A stretch of DNA of 34,089 nt from CAKUIA01 sp034180465 (GTDB taxonomy: Bacteria; Verrucomicrobiota; Verrucomicrobiia; Opitutales; Intestinicryptomonadaceae): the NCBI GenBank assembly GCA_034180465.1, contig JAXFOH010000006.1, positions 1 to 34,089 on the forward strand, in the 5' to 3' direction. The notes beneath the pieces were generated by a model. That model made no database searches. It had not been told where the DNA came from and saw nothing but the letters and a program-made list of their open reading frames with translations. The position numbers and the translations under genes are program-made. Of this stretch, positions 1 to 7,284 are shown piece after piece (position 1 is the stretch's first letter; each line of letters opens with the position of its first letter).

Positions 1-29
1 ATTTTTCCCAAGAATTGACGTCTTTTCAT
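1..29 (-). CDS. Start of a Tat-exported protein (partial, cut by window edge)
   Basis: Only the first nine codons are inside the window, reading MKRRQFLGK. The start is well supported: AGGAGG lies at 34-39, four bases before the ATG at 29, the strongest ribosome binding site seen in the window. The peptide matches the twin-arginine consensus RRxFLK, so the product is probably exported folded through the Tat system. It is the last visible gene of the uronate operon, 47 bases after uxuA. In PVC bacteria such N-termini are common on sugar-phosphate-isomerase-like or Gfo/Idh proteins, but nothing visible here decides the function. Confidence 0.6.
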
Positions 30-76
30 ATTTCCTCCTACATATAATATACAAAAGATTTCCTATCAATATTTTT

Positions 77-1279
77 TTAAACTTCGGGCTTTTCGCCCAA
101 AATGCCGCACTGCATTCCCCTAAGCTCGGACAAGCCCATCATTCTTCCTATGTAGGAATAGCCTGGGTTGTCGGGGTAGGGTTTTTCCAAATCGTCGGCC
201 ATATCCCTGCCGTGGTCTGGGCGGAACACTATTCTGTCGAGCCCGTTTTTAACGCGGCGTTCCTGCAAAGCCAAAAGGCGTTTTAGAACTTCGTACATAT
301 TAACCGAGCCGTCCAAATGCCCCGCTTCAAAGAAGCTGCCGTCGGGCATTCTTTGTGTGCTGCGCAAATGCACAACGTGTATTCTGTCGGCAAGGGCGTC
401 TACCATTTCGTGTATCACGTTTTTTGGGTTTGCGCTAAGCGAGCCCGCGCACAAAGCCACCGTGTTTGCCGGACTTTTTTCGCCCTCAAAAATATCCAAA
501 AAGTCTTGCGTGCACGATGCAATTCTGGGCAGGCCAAGCACGGGAATGGGCGGGTCGTCGGGGTGTATAGCCAAAATTGCGCCGTTTTCTTCGGCAACGG
601 GGGCTGTTTCGTTAAGGAATTTTACAAGGTGTTCCTTAAGCTGGGCTGCGTCTATCTTGGAATATTTTGCAAGCATTGCCCTTACGTCGTCTATGCTAAG
701 CCCGAACTTACAGCCGGGGAAAACGTCTATAATGTCGCGCTCGAACTTCTTTTTTTGATCGTTGCTTAGCGATTCGAAAAAGCTTTTTGCCCTTTCAAGC
801 TGGTCGGGAGTGTAGTTTTCTTCGGCATTGGGACGTTTAAGCAAATATATTTCGAACGCAGCAAACTGCGAAGGGTCGTACTTTAAGCAGCGCGAACCGT
901 CGCCTCTGGCGTCGAAACGCAAGTCTGTTCTAATCCAGTCTAGCACGGGCATAAAGTTGTAGATAATCTTTTTTACGCCGCATTTTGCCAAATTTACAAT
1001 GCTTTGCTTGTAGTTTTCTATATGGCGTTTGTAGTCTCCCGTGCGCGTTTTAATGTCTTCGCTAACGGGCAGCGATTCTACAACCGACCACCTTAACTTG
1101 GCGTCTTCAACTATTTTTTTAAGCGCGTTAATTTCGTCGCAAGTCCAAAGTTCGCCGTAGGGAATATGGTGAAGCGATGTAAACAGGCTTTCAACCCCTG
1201 CCTGTTTTATGTAGCTTAAGGGCACCCTGTCTTTGGGGCCGTACCACCTAAAACCGTGTTCCAACAAATGTTTGTTCAT
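77..1279 (-). CDS. uxuA: Mannonate dehydratase UxuA
   Basis: Converts D-mannonate to 2-keto-3-deoxy-D-gluconate in the cytoplasm (EC 4.2.1.8), the last uronate-specific step before the KDG pathway. The 400-residue protein has the usual family length and collinear family motifs: the N-terminal RWYGP, IYNFMPVLDW (about 106-115), HPDDPP at 239-244, HLR at 304-306 and FRPDHGR at 352-358. The His, Asp and Cys residues in these blocks include the metal ligands of the TIM-barrel family. The start is six bases after the TAA of the upstream SDR gene, with GGAG inside that gene's last codons, so translation is probably coupled. Its partner is the neighbouring SDR, which would supply mannonate. Confidence 0.95.
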   Translation of the reverse strand: MNKHLLEHGFRWYGPKDRVPLSYIKQAGVESLFTSLHHIPYGELWTCDEINALKKIVEDAKLRWSVVESLPVSEDIKTRTGDYKRHIENYKQSIVNLAKCGVKKIIYNFMPVLDWIRTDLRFDARGDGSRCLKYDPSQFAAFEIYLLKRPNAEENYTPDQLERAKSFFESLSNDQKKKFERDIIDVFPGCKFGLSIDDVRAMLAKYSKIDAAQLKEHLVKFLNETAPVAEENGAILAIHPDDPPIPVLGLPRIASCTQDFLDIFEGEKSPANTVALCAGSLSANPKNVIHEMVDALADRIHVVHLRSTQRMPDGSFFEAGHLDGSVNMYEVLKRLLALQERRVKNGLDRIVFRPDHGRDMADDLEKPYPDNPGYSYIGRMMGLSELRGMQCGILGEKPEV

Positions 1280-1285
1280 TTTTAA

Positions 1286-2101
1286 TTATACTCCCGTAAA
1301 TGCCGAAAATCCGCCGTCTACCGCCATAATCGTGCCCGTTACAAAGGCGGAAGCCTCGCTTATTAGGTAGTGCACTGTTCCGTTAATTTCGTCGCATTTG
1401 CCGAACCTGCCAAACGGCGTTTTGTTTATAACCTGATTGCCCCTTTCGGTGTAGGAGCCATCGGGGTTTGTAAGCAATGCCCTATTTTGTTCGCTAATGA
1501 AAAAGCCGGGGGCAACCGCATTTACGCGCACTTTTTCGCCCGTCTTTTTTGCGAATTCAACCGCAAGCCATCTTGTAAGGTTGTTTATGCCGCTTTTTGC
1601 GTTCGAGTAGCCCAAAACGCGGGTAAGAGCCTGTTCGGCCGCCATCGACGAAAAGTTTACAATAACGCCCTCTTTTTGTTTTTCGAAGGCCTTGCCGAAT
1701 ACCAAAATGGGCAACATTGTACCTCCCAAATTAAGGTCTATAACTGCGCGCCATTGCTCGAAATCCAAGTCGAAAACCGATTTGTCGGGCGGAATTACGG
1801 CCCCAGGCATATTGCCGCCTGCACCGTTAACAAGCGCGTCTATGCGGCCGCACTTTGCCATAATTTTGTCGTAGGCAGCCTGCAGGGCGTTTTTGTCCAG
1901 CACGTTTGCCACGCAATAAAAGCAGTCTTTATTGACGCTTTGCGCTTGTTGCACCGCCTTTTGAAGCTTCTCTTCGTTGCGGCCTATAAACACAACCTGC
2001 GCGCCCTGCTGCGCCAAATATTGGGCAACGTTGCCGGCCAACACGCCCGTAGAGCCTGTTACAACAACCACCTTGTTTTTAATATCAAATAAATTTTTCA
2101 T
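1286..2101 (-). CDS. uxuB: SDR-type D-mannonate oxidoreductase (fructuronate reductase)
   Basis: A short-chain dehydrogenase of 271 residues. It has the NAD(P) loop TGSTGVLAG (15-23), NGAGG (92-96), the catalytic Ser in NFSS (149-152), and the Tyr165/Lys169 pair in YSNAK. The position immediately before uxuA in a uxaC operon points to reduction of D-fructuronate to D-mannonate. This is the non-homologous SDR solution known from Bacillus YjmF, not the long-chain polyol dehydrogenase UxuB of E. coli. An AAGGAAAAG ribosome binding site precedes the ATG. The exact substrate is inferred from context; another sugar-acid dehydrogenase remains possible. Confidence 0.82.
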   Translation of the reverse strand: MKNLFDIKNKVVVVTGSTGVLAGNVAQYLAQQGAQVVFIGRNEEKLQKAVQQAQSVNKDCFYCVANVLDKNALQAAYDKIMAKCGRIDALVNGAGGNMPGAVIPPDKSVFDLDFEQWRAVIDLNLGGTMLPILVFGKAFEKQKEGVIVNFSSMAAEQALTRVLGYSNAKSGINNLTRWLAVEFAKKTGEKVRVNAVAPGFFISEQNRALLTNPDGSYTERGNQVINKTPFGRFGKCDEINGTVHYLISEASAFVTGTIMAVDGGFSAFTGV

Positions 2102-2119
2102 GCAATTACTTTTCCTTTG

Positions 2120-3190
2120 TTATAAAAATTTCTCTGCTGTTGCCTGAGCCGTAAGCGCAAGCTCGGCTGCAGCAAACGCGTGTTTTTGCGTCATTGCGTT
2201 TTCTGCATTGTTTAGAATGTCTAAAATAAATTTGCCGAAGAAGGGGAAGCCCCTTCCCCTGCAATCTATTCTTTCAACCGAATTGCTGTCGGACACAAAC
2301 AGAATTTGCGACGGATTTTCGGCGGCGGAATAGTCCAAATATTTTCTTATTTCCATATAGCCTTTGTCGCCCAAAACAAATGTCCTGCCGTCGCCCCAAA
2401 CGGGAAGGCCATCAGGGGTAAACCAGTCTACCCTGCAGTAGCCCGAAGCCCCGTTTTTCATTTTAACGCACGCTTCGCCAAAATCCTGCAATTCGGGCGT
2501 TTCTGGATTTTTAAAATTGCAAACTCTGGCATATTCAACTTCGGCTTCGTCGCAGCCCGAAAAGTGTAAAAACTGTTCGAATTGATGCGTGCCTATGTCG
2601 CACAAAATGCCGCCGTATTTTTCCCTTTCAAAAAACCACTTAGGGCGCGCGCTTTTCGACAACCTGTGCGGAGCCATAATAAGCACCTGCAAAACGTCGC
2701 CTATTCTGCCGCTTTTAATAAGTTCGTCGGCAGTTTCCGCGGCTTCGTTGTGTATCCTTTCGGCAAAATAGGGCATATATTTAAGCCCCGTAATTTTCAC
2801 AAGTTCTTTTGCCCTTTCAAGCTGAGAAAGCGTCGTAAAAGGGGGCTTGTCTACAAAGTAGTGCTTGCCCGCCAAAAGCGTTTGTTCGCCTATTGTAAAC
2901 CTGTTAAACGGAATTGCCGCGCTTGCAACCAAAACAACGTCCTTGTCGTTCAAGATTTGCTCGAAAGAGTCGGCAACCTTCACCTTCGGGAACCTCTTTA
3001 AGAACTCGGCAACTTTTTTTGGGTCCGGGTCGTAAACATATTTGCATTCCGCCCCCGCGTTTATAAGCCCCGTAGTTTGCGCATATATATGCCCGTGGTC
3101 TAAAAACGCACTTGCAAAAACAAATTCTCCGGCGGCTACAACCTTTTTGCCGCCTCCTTCGGGAACATAATCATAGCCTGTCTTTGCCAT
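2120..3190 (-). CDS. Gfo/Idh/MocA-family oxidoreductase (atypical nucleotide loop)
   Basis: A 356-residue protein of the Gfo/Idh/MocA fold: an N-terminal Rossmann domain of about 125 residues and a C-terminal alpha/beta domain. DKPPF at 114-118 replaces the usual EKP, and GGILCDIGTHQFEQ (193-206) carries the family His. The first strand is followed by GEFVFASAFLDHGHIY, not a clean GxGxxG loop, so cofactor binding may be unusual. It sits between the second Gfo/Idh gene (two bases upstream) and the SDR gene (18 bases downstream), so it is in the uronate operon. It may oxidise or epimerise a sugar acid derived from pectin. The substrate cannot be read from the sequence. Confidence 0.8.
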   Translation of the reverse strand: MAKTGYDYVPEGGGKKVVAAGEFVFASAFLDHGHIYAQTTGLINAGAECKYVYDPDPKKVAEFLKRFPKVKVADSFEQILNDKDVVLVASAAIPFNRFTIGEQTLLAGKHYFVDKPPFTTLSQLERAKELVKITGLKYMPYFAERIHNEAAETADELIKSGRIGDVLQVLIMAPHRLSKSARPKWFFEREKYGGILCDIGTHQFEQFLHFSGCDEAEVEYARVCNFKNPETPELQDFGEACVKMKNGASGYCRVDWFTPDGLPVWGDGRTFVLGDKGYMEIRKYLDYSAAENPSQILFVSDSNSVERIDCRGRGFPFFGKFILDILNNAENAMTQKHAFAAAELALTAQATAEKFL

Positions 3191-3192
3191 TT

Positions 3193-4338
3193 TTACCTGA
3201 AAGATTTGCCGAAATCCATAATGCAGTCTTTTACGGTTTCGGTTCTAAGTTTTGAATTTGCGGTTTTTTCGGCAAGTAAAGATGCGTAGGCCGCGTCGTT
3301 AAATGGGAATTTTATATCGGAATTTGTCCAGGCAGAAAGCAACATTGCATTTGCAAGACACACCGACAAATAGCCCTGTGCTGGGCTATAGAGCAATTCC
3401 TCTTTGCCGTTTATTGAATTTATAAAATTCCTCAATACGCCCGCATGCTGAAGCCCCTTGTCGGGAAACTCCTCTTGCGAATACTCGGTTTCGGGGGTGC
3501 CAAAAACGTACTTTGTATTTTTTGTGTAGTCGCTTAAAGTGGTTCCTTTAAACATATATTTTTTAAGGAGCTTGCCGTCTTCGGCAACAATGTAGCCCTT
3601 GTCGCCCGAAATTTCGAAGCGATTCGTGCCGGGGTGCTCGCCGCTGCTTGTTATGAAAGTAGCCGTCATATTTTCGGGGTATTCCATAAACGCGCTTACT
3701 TCGTCTTCTACCTCAATATCGTGGTATTTGCCGAATTTGCACCATGCCCTAAGGGTTTGAGGCAGCCCGAATATCCACGCAAAGGCGTCTATATTGTGTA
3801 TGCCCTGGTTTATAAGCACGCCGCCGGCTTCGCCTTTAAATGTGCCGCGCCAAGTGTTGCACTTGTAGTAAACGTCGGGCCTATACCAGTTTGTCATATT
3901 CCACGACACCCTGTTTATCTTGCCCAATTCGCCGTCTTTAACAAGCTGCCTAATGCGCGCATACATTGGGTTTGTGCGCTGATTAAGCATAACTGCTGCG
4001 GTAAGTTTCTTTTCCTTTGCAAGGGCGTCTATCTTTAAAATATCTGCCGTGCAAAGAGCCATGGGCTTTTCAACCAAAACGTTTTTGCCTGCGTTAAGAA
4101 CCTTGCAAGCCAGATCGAAGTGCGTAAAAGACGGAGTCGAAATTATCACGCTTTCAACGTCTTTGTCCGCCAAAAGGGCGTCTATGTCCGAATAGATTTT
4201 TTTGCCCTCAATCTTCGGGTTTTCGATTTTTCTAGTATCGCAAACTGCAACCAACTCGCAGCCGGGAATTTTCCCCGCCGTTATGTTGTCGACATGCATA
4301 GAGCCTATTGGCCCCATTCCCACAAGAGCTACTTTCAT
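3193..4338 (-). CDS. Gfo/Idh/MocA-family oxidoreductase
   Basis: A 381-residue NAD(P)-dependent dehydrogenase with a canonical Rossmann start (GMGPIG at 7-12), the EKP motif at 90-92 and GGVLINQGIHNID at 172-184, where the His is the usual catalytic residue. The C-terminal half has the open-faced beta sheet sequence pattern of the family (ISGDKGYI near 250). It directly follows uxaC and overlaps the same transcription unit. It differs clearly from the neighbouring Gfo/Idh protein in its nucleotide loop and EKP motif, so the two probably act on different substrates or steps. A role in uronate or sugar-acid interconversion is inferred from position only. Confidence 0.85.
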   Translation of the reverse strand: MKVALVGMGPIGSMHVDNITAGKIPGCELVAVCDTRKIENPKIEGKKIYSDIDALLADKDVESVIISTPSFTHFDLACKVLNAGKNVLVEKPMALCTADILKIDALAKEKKLTAAVMLNQRTNPMYARIRQLVKDGELGKINRVSWNMTNWYRPDVYYKCNTWRGTFKGEAGGVLINQGIHNIDAFAWIFGLPQTLRAWCKFGKYHDIEVEDEVSAFMEYPENMTATFITSSGEHPGTNRFEISGDKGYIVAEDGKLLKKYMFKGTTLSDYTKNTKYVFGTPETEYSQEEFPDKGLQHAGVLRNFINSINGKEELLYSPAQGYLSVCLANAMLLSAWTNSDIKFPFNDAAYASLLAEKTANSKLRTETVKDCIMDFGKSFR

Positions 4339-4350
4339 CGTATGCGCTAG

Positions 4351-5757
4351 TTAGAAGTTGAAATAATTTTTTGCGTTGTAGTACGAAACATTTTTAACCA
4401 AGTCGCCAACCAATTCAAAGTCGTTCGGCAAAAGGCCTCTTTCCATTTCCGACCCCAAAATGTTGCACAAAATGCGGCGGAAATATTCGTGGCGCGGATA
4501 CGACAAGAAAGACCTGGAATCGGTAAGCATACCCACAAAATTCGCCAAAAGCGAAAGCTGCGAAACCGATTCTATCTGCTTTTTAATGCCGTCGCCCTGG
4601 TCTAAAAACCACCAGCCGCTGCCGAGCTGAAGCTTGCCTCTTACGCCGGCTCCCTGGAAATTGCCCAGCATTGTTGCAAGCATTTCGTTGTCTTTCGGGT
4701 GCAGGTTGTAGAGAATGGTTTTGCCGAGACACCCCCTGCTGTTTAGGTTGTCTAAATGCAGCGATAGCTCTTTTGCGAAAATGCTTTCGCCAATCGAATC
4801 GAAGCCCGTATCGGGGCCCAGCTTTTTAAACATTATGGAATTGTTATTGCGCATTGCGCCAATGTGAAGTTGGCGTACCCAGTTTGCCTTGCTGTCCATA
4901 ACGGCGCATTCGGTAAGAACTGCGCTTTTAAACTTTGCAACTTCGCAGTCGCACAATGGGGCGTTGTCTAAAATCTTTTTAAAGATTTTGTTTAGCTCTT
5001 CGCTTGAAGCTTCGGCATACCACATTGTATCCAAGCCGTTGTCGGAAAGTTTGCAGCCGTTTTGGTCGAAATAGTCGTGCCTTTGCTGCAACGCCGAAAT
5101 AAGGTCGTCGAAAGAATCTATCTTTACGCCCGAAACCGCCGAAAGCGTTTCAAGATATTTAAAATATTGCTGGCGGTCTGCAATGGCGTGCGCTTTGTCG
5201 GGTCTAAAGGCGGGCAGCACTTTTACACCGAAAGGTTTCTGTGCAATTTCTTTGTGGTAGGAAAGTTCCGAAACGGGGTCGTCTGTTGTGCAAACGGTTT
5301 CTACATTGCACATTTGCATGCATTTACGGGCGTTTAAGCCGTTCTTTAAAACCTCGTTCGCCCTCTCGTAAACCTCTTTTGCCGTTTTAGGCGACAACAA
5401 AACATCGTCTATGCCGAAAAAGCGCGACATTTCCAAATGCGTCCAATGGTAGATCGGGTTGCGCAAAAGTCTGGGCATAGTTTCGGCAAACTTTTCAAAC
5501 CTTTCGTAGTCGGAAACGTTTGGGTCTGTGCAAAACTTTTCGGCTACTCCGTTGCTGCGCATTGCGCGCCATTTGTAGTGGTCGCCGTAAAGCCAAACTT
5601 GGGTTACGTTGTCCCACGACTTGTTTTCGGCAACCTCTTTGGGCTCCAAATGGCAGTGGTAGTCTATAATCGGCAGGCCTTCGGCGTATTCGTGATACAG
5701 CTTTTGAGCTGCCTTGGTTTCTAGATAAAAGTCCTTATTTATAAAATTGATTGACAT
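4351..5757 (-). CDS. uxaC: Glucuronate/galacturonate isomerase UxaC
   Basis: Isomerises D-glucuronate to D-fructuronate and D-galacturonate to D-tagaturonate (EC 5.3.1.12). The chain shows family blocks in order: DYHCHL (32-37, metal-binding His pair), GDHYKWRAMRSNGV, NPIYHWTHLE, VCTTDDP and KVLPAFRPDKA. A longer frame opens at a TTG at 5781, but the ATG at 5757 is preferred because its N-terminus aligns with E. coli UxaC (MTPFMTEDFLL) and gives the usual length of about 468 residues. It is the first gene of the hexuronate operon. A 16-base palindrome lies 28 bases upstream of this ATG and may control the operon. Confidence 0.95.
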   Translation of the reverse strand: MSINFINKDFYLETKAAQKLYHEYAEGLPIIDYHCHLEPKEVAENKSWDNVTQVWLYGDHYKWRAMRSNGVAEKFCTDPNVSDYERFEKFAETMPRLLRNPIYHWTHLEMSRFFGIDDVLLSPKTAKEVYERANEVLKNGLNARKCMQMCNVETVCTTDDPVSELSYHKEIAQKPFGVKVLPAFRPDKAHAIADRQQYFKYLETLSAVSGVKIDSFDDLISALQQRHDYFDQNGCKLSDNGLDTMWYAEASSEELNKIFKKILDNAPLCDCEVAKFKSAVLTECAVMDSKANWVRQLHIGAMRNNNSIMFKKLGPDTGFDSIGESIFAKELSLHLDNLNSRGCLGKTILYNLHPKDNEMLATMLGNFQGAGVRGKLQLGSGWWFLDQGDGIKKQIESVSQLSLLANFVGMLTDSRSFLSYPRHEYFRRILCNILGSEMERGLLPNDFELVGDLVKNVSYYNAKNYFNF

Positions 5758-5785
5758 ACCCGCATAACTAAACCTAACCAATGCG

Positions 5786-5801
5786 ATTTTGCAAGCAAAA
5801 T
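5786..5801. promoter_or_regulatory. Candidate operator palindrome upstream of uxaC
   Basis: ATTTTGC-AA-GCAAAAT is a perfect inverted repeat with seven-base arms and a two-base centre, placed 28 bases before the uxaC ATG in the 99-base space after ffh. Its size and symmetry suit a LacI- or GntR-type dimer. A related half-palindrome sharing TTTGCTTGC is found upstream of the esterase gene at 11762-11777. No regulator gene is visible in the window, so the binding protein is unknown. Confidence 0.4.
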
Positions 5802-5856
5802 ATGCCCTTTTGGCTCCTGTTTTTTGCGGGAAACACCCTTTTGGTGCACAGATATA

Positions 5857-7164
5857 TTATTTTTTAAATTTGTTTAAAAGGCGGCTGTTGCCCTTAAACA
5901 TTTTCATAACCTTGCGCATTTTTTCGAAGTCTCGAATAAGCGAGTTTACCGAAGAAACTTTCGTTCCCGAACCGTTTGCAATTCTAAGCCTTCTTTTTGC
6001 GTTTAAGATAGACGGATTCGAACGTTCCTGAAGCGTCATCGAAAGTATTATAGCCTCGGTTTGCTTCATTTTCTTTTCCTCTTTTTCGCCTATCTGAATG
6101 TTGCCCATACCCGGCAGCATTTTCATTATAGACCCCAGAGAACCGAGCTTTTTTATCTGACGCATTTGGGCTAAGAAGTCGTTTAAATCGAAGTCGGCGC
6201 GGCGCAATTTTTCGGCCATTTGCATAGCCTCTTTTTCGTCTATGCTTTCCTGCGCTTTTTCGACAAGGCTTACAACGTCGCCCATGCCCAAAATTCTGCC
6301 CGCCATGCGGTCGGGGTAAAATGCGTCTAAGTCGTCTATCTTTTCGCCTACGCCCGTAAACTTTATGGGGGCTTTCGAAATTTGGCGTATAGACAATGCA
6401 GCCCCGCCCTTTGCGTCGCCGTCTAGCTTTGTCATTACAACGCCTGTAAGCGAAACGGCTTCGTTAAAGTCGCGCGCAACGCTTACGGCCTCCTGACCTA
6501 GGGCGGCATCGGCAACAAGCAAAACCTCCTGCGGGTTGCAGGCTGCCTTTAGCCTTTTAATTTCGTCTATAAGCGGCTCGTCTATCTGCAGGCGGCCGGC
6601 AGTATCGAAAATTACAACGTTAAAGCCCTCTTCTATTGCCTGTTTTCTGAATTTTTCGGCAATAGATACAACGTCTTTGGAATTCCTATCGGAGTAAACT
6701 TTTATGGAATTTTCAGCCCCCAACGCCTCTATTTGGTCTATGGCGGCGGGTCTGTAAACGTCGCAGGCAACAACGCAGGCTTTAGAGCCTTTTTTGTTGA
6801 AATATTTTGCAAGCTTTGCCGAAGTTGTGGTTTTGCCCGAACCGTGCAATCCAACCATTAAAATGCCCAATGGGCGCACGGGCGAAATTTCGGTTTTATC
6901 GGAACCCAAAAGCTCTACAAGCTCGTCGTGGATTATTTTTACAATTTGCTGGCCGGGGTTTACGCCGTTTATAACCTCTACACCCAAAGCCTTTTGCTTT
7001 ACGCTTTCTATAAATTCTCTTGCAACCTTAAAGTGAACATCGGCACCCAACAAGGCCTGACGCACTTCGCCCAAAGCCTCGGCTATATTCTCTTCGCTAA
7101 TCTTGCCAAGCCCCCTAATGTTTTTAAGGGCTTTGGAAAACCTCTCTGTCAAATTTTCAAACAT
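5857..7164 (-). CDS. ffh: Signal recognition particle protein Ffh (SRP54)
   Basis: The GTPase that, with 4.5S RNA, binds signal sequences on translating ribosomes and delivers them to FtsY. The domains are the N helical bundle (1-90), the G domain (about 95-295) and the Met-rich M domain (about 300-435, including LPGMGNI). G-domain motifs are GLHGSGKTTT (105-114), DVYRPAA (135-141), DTAGR (187-191) and TKLDGDAKGG (245-254). The P-loop has His107 where most Ffh proteins have Gln. The length of 435 is normal. No strong terminator separates it from the downstream uronate operon; only a weak CACC/GGTG hairpin at 5834-5846 is seen. It is set off upstream from the GH28 gene by a strong bidirectional terminator. 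Confidence 0.97.
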   Translation of the reverse strand: MFENLTERFSKALKNIRGLGKISEENIAEALGEVRQALLGADVHFKVAREFIESVKQKALGVEVINGVNPGQQIVKIIHDELVELLGSDKTEISPVRPLGILMVGLHGSGKTTTSAKLAKYFNKKGSKACVVACDVYRPAAIDQIEALGAENSIKVYSDRNSKDVVSIAEKFRKQAIEEGFNVVIFDTAGRLQIDEPLIDEIKRLKAACNPQEVLLVADAALGQEAVSVARDFNEAVSLTGVVMTKLDGDAKGGAALSIRQISKAPIKFTGVGEKIDDLDAFYPDRMAGRILGMGDVVSLVEKAQESIDEKEAMQMAEKLRRADFDLNDFLAQMRQIKKLGSLGSIMKMLPGMGNIQIGEKEEKKMKQTEAIILSMTLQERSNPSILNAKRRLRIANGSGTKVSSVNSLIRDFEKMRKVMKMFKGNSRLLNKFKK

Positions 7165-7221
7165 TCTTTTATGTTTAAAAAATATTTAAGGCATATCAAA
7201 CACTTTTTAGCCTGTGCGCAT

Positions 7222-7260
7222 AAAAAAACCGAAAGGCGTTTTAAACCTTTCGGATTTTTT
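7222..7260 (-). terminator. Rho-independent terminator, bidirectional form
   Basis: Stem CCGAAAGG (7229-7236) pairs with CCTTTCGG (7246-7253) around a nine-base loop. Seven T or A bases flank it on both sides, so it can work in either direction. On the minus strand it ends the GH28 gene whose stop is at 7285, and isolates it from ffh. Confidence 0.85.
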
Positions 7261-7284
7261 TGAATGCTTTTTGCAAAAAGTTTT

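Noticed and set aside
1370..2092. 240-codon plus-strand frame opposite the SDR gene
   Set aside because: The SDR protein on the minus strand has catalytic motifs in order; this frame has none.
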